The translations under genes and the position numbers were made by a program. The notes beneath the pieces were generated by a model. The model was not told the origin of the DNA. It saw only the letters and a list, made by a program, of their open reading frames with translations, and ran no database searches. Shown in pieces: positions 59,167-64,000 of a DNA stretch of 64,000 nt. Source of the DNA: Sphingobacteriaceae bacterium (GTDB lineage: Bacteria > Bacteroidota > Bacteroidia > B-17B0 > Aurantibacillaceae); contig CANKBS010000002.1 of NCBI GenBank assembly GCA_947480015.1, positions 62,001 through 126,000 on the forward strand, read 5' to 3'. Positions within the stretch are counted from its first letter, which is position 1. Every line of letters starts with the position of its first letter.

Positions 59167-59853
59167 ATGATAAAAACATCCGACGAGAAGTACCTGAGGG
59201 CGATCTATCAGATTAGTCAGGCCGAACAAGGGCAAAAAGCCACCATCAGCGAATTGGCTTATTATCTCGATTTAAAACCACCTACGGTGCTCGAACGTTT
59301 AAAAATTCTTCAGGCAGAAAAACTCATTACTTATAAAAAAACCAGCGGCATACATCTCACTAAGAGCGGGCAAAAGGAAGCTATGAATGTGGTGCGCAAA
59401 CACCGCATTTGGGAAACCTTTTTGCATAAGGTGTGTAAATTCAGCTGGAGCGAGGTGCATGAACTGGCCGAACAATTACAAAACGTGAATTCCGAAAAAC
59501 TCATTGATCGTTTGTATACGTTGAGCGGTGAACCACAATTTGATCCGCATGGTGATCCCATCCCCAGTAAAACTGGTGTTTTACCCAGCAGTCAACGCAG
59601 GCCACTTTTAAACAGTGTAGAAGGTTGCAAGTGTGTTGTATTAGGTGTAAATGAAGACAGTACTGATTTTTTAAACTACCTCACCGAATTAAACATTGGA
59701 TTAAATGAACGTTTAAATGTAGAAAAGCTTTTTAGTTTCGATGGTTCGGTAAAAGTGAAATATAAAAATTCTGTGACTGCAGTTCTCTCGTCAAAAGTTG
59801 CCGAAAAAATTATGGTTACTTGTATCAAAGCAAATTGTTTATGTAAAGTTTAG
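59167..59853 (+). CDS. DtxR/MntR-family metal-dependent transcriptional regulator
   Basis: SDEKYLRAIYQISQ, KATISELAYYLDLKPPTVLERLKILQAEKLITYKKTSGIHLTKSGQKEA; C-terminal FeoA-like region. Confidence 0.93.
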   Translation: MIKTSDEKYLRAIYQISQAEQGQKATISELAYYLDLKPPTVLERLKILQAEKLITYKKTSGIHLTKSGQKEAMNVVRKHRIWETFLHKVCKFSWSEVHELAEQLQNVNSEKLIDRLYTLSGEPQFDPHGDPIPSKTGVLPSSQRRPLLNSVEGCKCVVLGVNEDSTDFLNYLTELNIGLNERLNVEKLFSFDGSVKVKYKNSVTAVLSSKVAEKIMVTCIKANCLCKV

Positions 59854-59952
59854 GTCTTTTTTCGACATTTTTTTGGCAAGAGCAAAAACTGAAATTTGTC
59901 ATAAAAAAACATGACAAATGTTGTATTGACGGTGCTTTTAAGGCTTTTTTCT

Positions 59953-59973
59953 TATTTAGAACAACTCTAAATA
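59953..59973. promoter_or_regulatory. Candidate Fur-family operator
   Basis: Perfect inverted repeat TATTTAGA-ACAAC-TCTAAATA just upstream of the -33 element of the siderophore-receptor promoter. Confidence 0.55.
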
Positions 59974-59987
59974 CCCTTTTTTAGGTA

Positions 59988-60017
59988 TTGTGGTCTTTTT
60001 TAAACCCGGTAACTTTG
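59988..60017 (+). promoter_or_regulatory. Candidate promoter (TTG-N19-TAACTTTG) of the TonB siderophore receptor
   Basis: TTG 59988-59990, TAACTTTG 60010-60017, ATG 60037. Confidence 0.7.
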
Positions 60018-60036
60018 TGTCGTAATTCAAACCGAT

Positions 60037-62400
60037 ATGAAGTCAATTTTTATAACACTTTTTTTACTACTTAGCATAGGATTTAGTTTTGCCCAAAGCG
60101 GAAACATCAGCGGAAAATTAAAAACCGCCGATCAAAAAAACGCAGAGTTTGTCAATTTGGGTTTGAAGGGAACTTCGTTTTTTACACAAAGTGATTTGAA
60201 TGGTAATTTTCAATTGACTGCAATTCCGGCAGGTGACTATACCCTTTGTGTGATGTATATTGGTTTAGAACCTATTGAAGTAAAAGTTAGCGTAAAAGAA
60301 AATGAAACCACACAGTTAGCTACGGTGGTATTAAAAGAAAGCGCCTTACAATTACAAGAAATTGTGGTGACCGGCATTCAGAATGCGAATGAAAAAACAG
60401 TAAGTGTTGGGAAAATTGACATTAAACCCATGGATCTACCGCAGAGTGTGGCTTCTATAGATAAGGACATCCTTGATCAGCAACAAACTCAAAACATGAG
60501 CGATGCGCTTAAAAACTTTAATGGGGTGTATTTAATGGGCACAACAGGTGGAGTTCAGCAGGAAATTGCAGCAAGGGGATTCGCCTTTACAAATAGTAAT
60601 ACCTTTAAAAACGGCGTGCGTTTTAATAATGCCGTGATGCCTGAAATGACCGCCCTTGAGCGTGTTGAAGTGATGAAAGGCAGTTCGGCCATTTTATTTG
60701 GAAATGTATCGGCCGGCGGGGTTATTAATTTAGTGACTAAAAAACCCACTTTTACCCAAGGCGGCGAACTCAGCATGCGCATGGGCAGTTATGGCTTTTA
60801 CAAACCCTCTATTGATGTGTATGGCACCTTTGATCAATCAAAACGTGTGGCCTATCGTTTAAATACCGTTTATGAAAAAGCACAAAGTTTTAGGGATCAA
60901 GTAAACAGTGAGCGAATTTATTTTAACCCATCTGTCATTTTCAAATTAAGTAAAAAAACGGAAGTCCTTGTTGAAGCCGATTATTTAAATGACAAACGTA
61001 CTTGTGATTTTGGTGTGGGCAGTCTTAATTACCAACTCATTTCGGTGCCCCGCGAACGCTTTATGGGAGCGGCCTGGTCGTATTATAATACCGAACAAAA
61101 AAGTATAACAGCTTCTGTGACGCATCGTTTTAATTCTAACTGGCAATTAAAAAGCACCAGCTCGGCTCAATTATTTAATAACGATTTATTTGGTACCACC
61201 CGTCCCAATGCCAACAATCAATTTATTGCCGATGATGGTAAATGGATCAGAGGGGTTCAGCGCATCATGATCAATGAAGAATATTATTTAACCCAAGTCG
61301 ACCTGAGCGGTAAATTCTCGACCGGATTTTTAGCACATCAGTTATTGATAGGATCTGATGCCGATCGCTACAGCACCGTTAATACAGCTTATAACAATTT
61401 AAATACCTACGACTCAATAAATGTATTTGACCTCAACCGTTATAAACAACGCAATGATATGCCTGATCTAACCCGTAAAACCAGTACCTCCAGTCCTATT
61501 AAACGTTTGGGATTTTATGCGCAAGATTTAATAACAGTAAGCGCCAAATTAAAAGTGTTAGCCGGAATGCGTTTATCATATATTGAAACCGGTAGTTCGG
61601 TTTTAACTTATGCAAGCTATTCGACAACAACAACTAAACAAGTTGACTTCGCAAAAACACCGCGCCTGGGTTTGGTATATCAGCCTTCTAAAAAATTATC
61701 GCTGTTTGGCAGTTATGCCAATTCATTCACACCAAACAGCGGTGTAGATATTACTGGTAAAGCCCTTGCTCCTTCTTATTTTACCCAATACGAAGCCGGT
61801 GTTAAAAGTATGTTATTTAAAAATCTCATGTCGGCCAACCTCACGGTATATCAAATTATAAATAGTAACATGGCTCAAACCTCTTTAGTAAATGGCAATA
61901 CCAATACTAATATAAAAGAATTAGCCGGTGAAGTTACAAGTAAAGGTATTGAACTGGATGTGATGAGTAAATCAGTTTGTGGTTTTATTTTAATGGCCGG
62001 TTACAGTTACAACGAAACCAAATACACCAAAAGCAATACCTATATTGAAGGCAGCTTATTGCGCTACAACCCAAAACACACGGCTAACAGCAGTTTGTTT
62101 TATAACATTAACCGCGGTAAATTAAAAGGCTTAAGTGCCGGCATCTCTTACCTTTATTTTGGCGAACGTCAGGCCGGACGATCTACACGCATCACCGTGA
62201 GTAATGATCCATATAAACTCTTTACTTTACCGGCTTATAGTTTGCTGGATGCCAGTGTAGGCTTTGTTAAGAACGGCTTTTCAATTCGTTTCAAAATCTC
62301 GAACATCCTTAACAGTTTGAGTTATAATGTGCACGATGATAACAGTGTGAATCCAATAGCGCCCAGACAATGGTCCACTACTCTTTCTTATAAATTTTAA
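60037..62400 (+). CDS. TonB-dependent siderophore receptor
   Basis: CarboxypepD_reg-like N-term; plug MDLPQSVASIDKDILDQQQTQNMSDALKNFNGVY, AARGFAF; LVYQPSKKLSLFGSYANSFTP; barrel end RQWSTTLSYKF. Confidence 0.94.
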   Translation: MKSIFITLFLLLSIGFSFAQSGNISGKLKTADQKNAEFVNLGLKGTSFFTQSDLNGNFQLTAIPAGDYTLCVMYIGLEPIEVKVSVKENETTQLATVVLKESALQLQEIVVTGIQNANEKTVSVGKIDIKPMDLPQSVASIDKDILDQQQTQNMSDALKNFNGVYLMGTTGGVQQEIAARGFAFTNSNTFKNGVRFNNAVMPEMTALERVEVMKGSSAILFGNVSAGGVINLVTKKPTFTQGGELSMRMGSYGFYKPSIDVYGTFDQSKRVAYRLNTVYEKAQSFRDQVNSERIYFNPSVIFKLSKKTEVLVEADYLNDKRTCDFGVGSLNYQLISVPRERFMGAAWSYYNTEQKSITASVTHRFNSNWQLKSTSSAQLFNNDLFGTTRPNANNQFIADDGKWIRGVQRIMINEEYYLTQVDLSGKFSTGFLAHQLLIGSDADRYSTVNTAYNNLNTYDSINVFDLNRYKQRNDMPDLTRKTSTSSPIKRLGFYAQDLITVSAKLKVLAGMRLSYIETGSSVLTYASYSTTTTKQVDFAKTPRLGLVYQPSKKLSLFGSYANSFTPNSGVDITGKALAPSYFTQYEAGVKSMLFKNLMSANLTVYQIINSNMAQTSLVNGNTNTNIKELAGEVTSKGIELDVMSKSVCGFILMAGYSYNETKYTKSNTYIEGSLLRYNPKHTANSSLFYNINRGKLKGLSAGISYLYFGERQAGRSTRITVSNDPYKLFTLPAYSLLDASVGFVKNGFSIRFKISNILNSLSYNVHDDNSVNPIAPRQWSTTLSYKF

Positions 62401-62407
62401 GAAAATT

Positions 62408-64000
62408 TCATTTCGAGAGGTTTAAGGTGTTCACATAAAAATTCTCATCAGCCGAAATGCTCGTAGCCTTAAATGGAATTTCTTGCCAATTTATTGTAGG
62501 ACGCAATAAGGTGTGATAACGATCGTAGGTGATGTTAATGGGCATATCAAAATCCTTTACACAATTGGCCCAGCGGTAATATAATTTTTCTTTTTTAAAG
62601 CGATACTCCAGTACCGGTATTTTAGTAGTGCGCAGGTACTGATCAAAAATAGGCTGCAGTTGCAATTGCACAGCAAAGGATAAATACTCTTCAATTTGTT
62701 TTGTAGTGACTGTTTTGTGCCAGAAGGTTTTGTTGAGTTCGCGTAAAGCCGAACGCCAAAGCGAATCATTATTTACGAGTTGTCTTATGGTATGTAACAT
62801 GTTGGCTCCCTTGTAGTACAAATCATTAGAGCCACCATTGTTTACGTTATAATCACCAATAATAGTTTTATCATTTAAAATGGCTTTACGAGTACCTATC
62901 ACGTATTCTGCGCCAGCCTTTTTACCAAACAAATACTCGGTATATAAATTTTCCGAATAAGCCGTAAAACTTTCATGGATCCAGTTATCGGCCACATCGC
63001 GGGCGCTGATGTTATTGCCAAACCATTCATGTCCCGATTCGTGCACAATAATAAAATCCCATTTTAATCCCCAACCAGTTTGCGATAAATCGCGACCCCG
63101 GTAACCGTTTTGAAAATCATTGCCATAAGCAATGGCGCTTTGATGCTCCATGCCCAGAAAGGGGGCCTCCACTAATTTATAGCCGTCTTCATAAAAAGGA
63201 TAAGGTCCAAACCAATTTTCAAAACAATGAAGCATGGATTTAGCTTGAAGCAATTGAAGTTTAGCCTTCTCGTAATTAGTTTCCAGCACCCAAAATGAAA
63301 GATCAAGTGCACCATTCTCACCACGAATAGTGTCATTAACACAAACATAGTTTCCGATATATGGAATGATGTTATAATTATTGATGGGATTTACAACAGC
63401 CCAATTATAGGTTGCGGTTTCGTTTGCATTCATTTTAACTGATCGCAATCGGCCGTTGGAAACAGCTACTAATTTTTTTGGACAGGTAATAAAAATGGAA
63501 CTACTATCGGGTTCATCGTACATGTGATCTTTATTCGGGAACCACACCTGCGCCGCCATTCCTTGACAGGCAATAGAAATCCAGGGATTTCCCTTTTTAT
63601 CTTTCGACCAAACAAGTCCACCATCCCAAGGAGGCATTTTGGCGGCATGGGGTTTACCATGAAAATAAATGCGGATCATTCTTTTTTGTGGCGGATGCTG
63701 AATGAGTGCCAAGGAAACAAAATGTGCGTTGCCATCGGAAATCCAATTACAGCTGATGCCATTTTGAATGATGCTGTCAATCATCATTGGCTCCATTAAA
63801 TCGAGCTGCATCACCGACATCGGTTCGAGTACCTTATATGTGATTGTATTGTACCCGATTAGGCTGCTATCTTTCGGGTTAATGCTTACATGCAAATCGT
63901 AATGCAATACGTCCCACCAGATGCGTTGTTTGGTGAGACAGCCTTTTAGGGAATCGGCATGTGTATACGTAGGCTTTTGCGCTGAAAGTGCAGCCGAAAA
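62408..64000 (-). CDS. M1-family metallopeptidase (N-terminus at or beyond window end)
   Basis: HESGHEWFGNN zinc motif, GMEHQSAIAYG; frame stays open upstream of the listed TTG start: ...FSAALSAQKPTYTHADSLKGCLTKQRIWWDVLHYDLHV. Confidence 0.93.
   Translation of the reverse strand, partial: FSAALSAQKPTYTHADSLKGCLTKQRIWWDVLHYDLHVSINPKDSSLIGYNTITYKVLEPMSVMQLDLMEPMMIDSIIQNGISCNWISDGNAHFVSLALIQHPPQKRMIRIYFHGKPHAAKMPPWDGGLVWSKDKKGNPWISIACQGMAAQVWFPNKDHMYDEPDSSSIFITCPKKLVAVSNGRLRSVKMNANETATYNWAVVNPINNYNIIPYIGNYVCVNDTIRGENGALDLSFWVLETNYEKAKLQLLQAKSMLHCFENWFGPYPFYEDGYKLVEAPFLGMEHQSAIAYGNDFQNGYRGRDLSQTGWGLKWDFIIVHESGHEWFGNNISARDVADNWIHESFTAYSENLYTEYLFGKKAGAEYVIGTRKAILNDKTIIGDYNVNNGGSNDLYYKGANMLHTIRQLVNNDSLWRSALRELNKTFWHKTVTTKQIEEYLSFAVQLQLQPIFDQYLRTTKIPVLEYRFKKEKLYYRWANCVKDFDMPINITYDRYHTLLRPTINWQEIPFKATSISADENFYVNTLNLSK

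Noticed and set aside
62408-63907. M1 peptidase starting at TTG 63907
   Set aside because: The frame is open and protein-like (QKPTYTHADSLKGCLTKQRIWWDVLHYDLHV) up to the window edge, so the listed start is internal.
1-64000. tRNA/rRNA genes, transposases, prophage, integrons
   Set aside because: None recognised by eye on either strand; a tRNAscan/Infernal run would be needed to exclude short RNAs.

Overview
This 64-kb window is chromosomal DNA from a member of the Bacteroidota. Supporting evidence: T9SS type A and type B C-terminal domains, a PorP/SprF protein, TAnnTTTG-type promoters, and no obvious Shine-Dalgarno sequences. I saw no phage, transposase, CRISPR array, rRNA or tRNA. Housekeeping genes: era (cut by the window start), an FtsX-type permease, a NamZ/DUF1343 hydrolase, a 2-oxoacid dehydrogenase E2, birA, rsfS, ftsH, an RsmI-like methyltransferase, miaE, rpe, DUF885, and an M1 peptidase cut by the window end. 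There is also an exopolysaccharide cluster (WecA/MraY-type transferase, rfbC, Wzc-like kinase, Wza-like exporter), several giant secreted Ig/PKD-like or SBBP proteins, and a DtxR/TonB receptor region. The most interesting items are: (1) a duplicated divergent two-gene module, giant T9SS type-B adhesin plus a small exported M43/pappalysin-like protein, in which both M43 copies have lost the catalytic Glu (HAMGHFFGLEH and HAFGHFFGLQH) but keep the zinc histidines, with one copy of the module next to PorP/SprF and OmpA genes; (2) a K+ channel pore fused to an N-terminal domain of about 16 exact 12-residue repeats (FGxGxVxFxxxx); (3) a Fic protein with a convergent, 3'-overlapping 64-aa ORF carrying the Fic-inhibition motif (S/T)xxxE(G/N); (4) an inverted pair of GC-rich intergenic repeat elements and a family of recurring short-period intergenic repeats; (5) several well-formed operator and promoter architectures. 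All family calls come from reading the sequence, with no database search.
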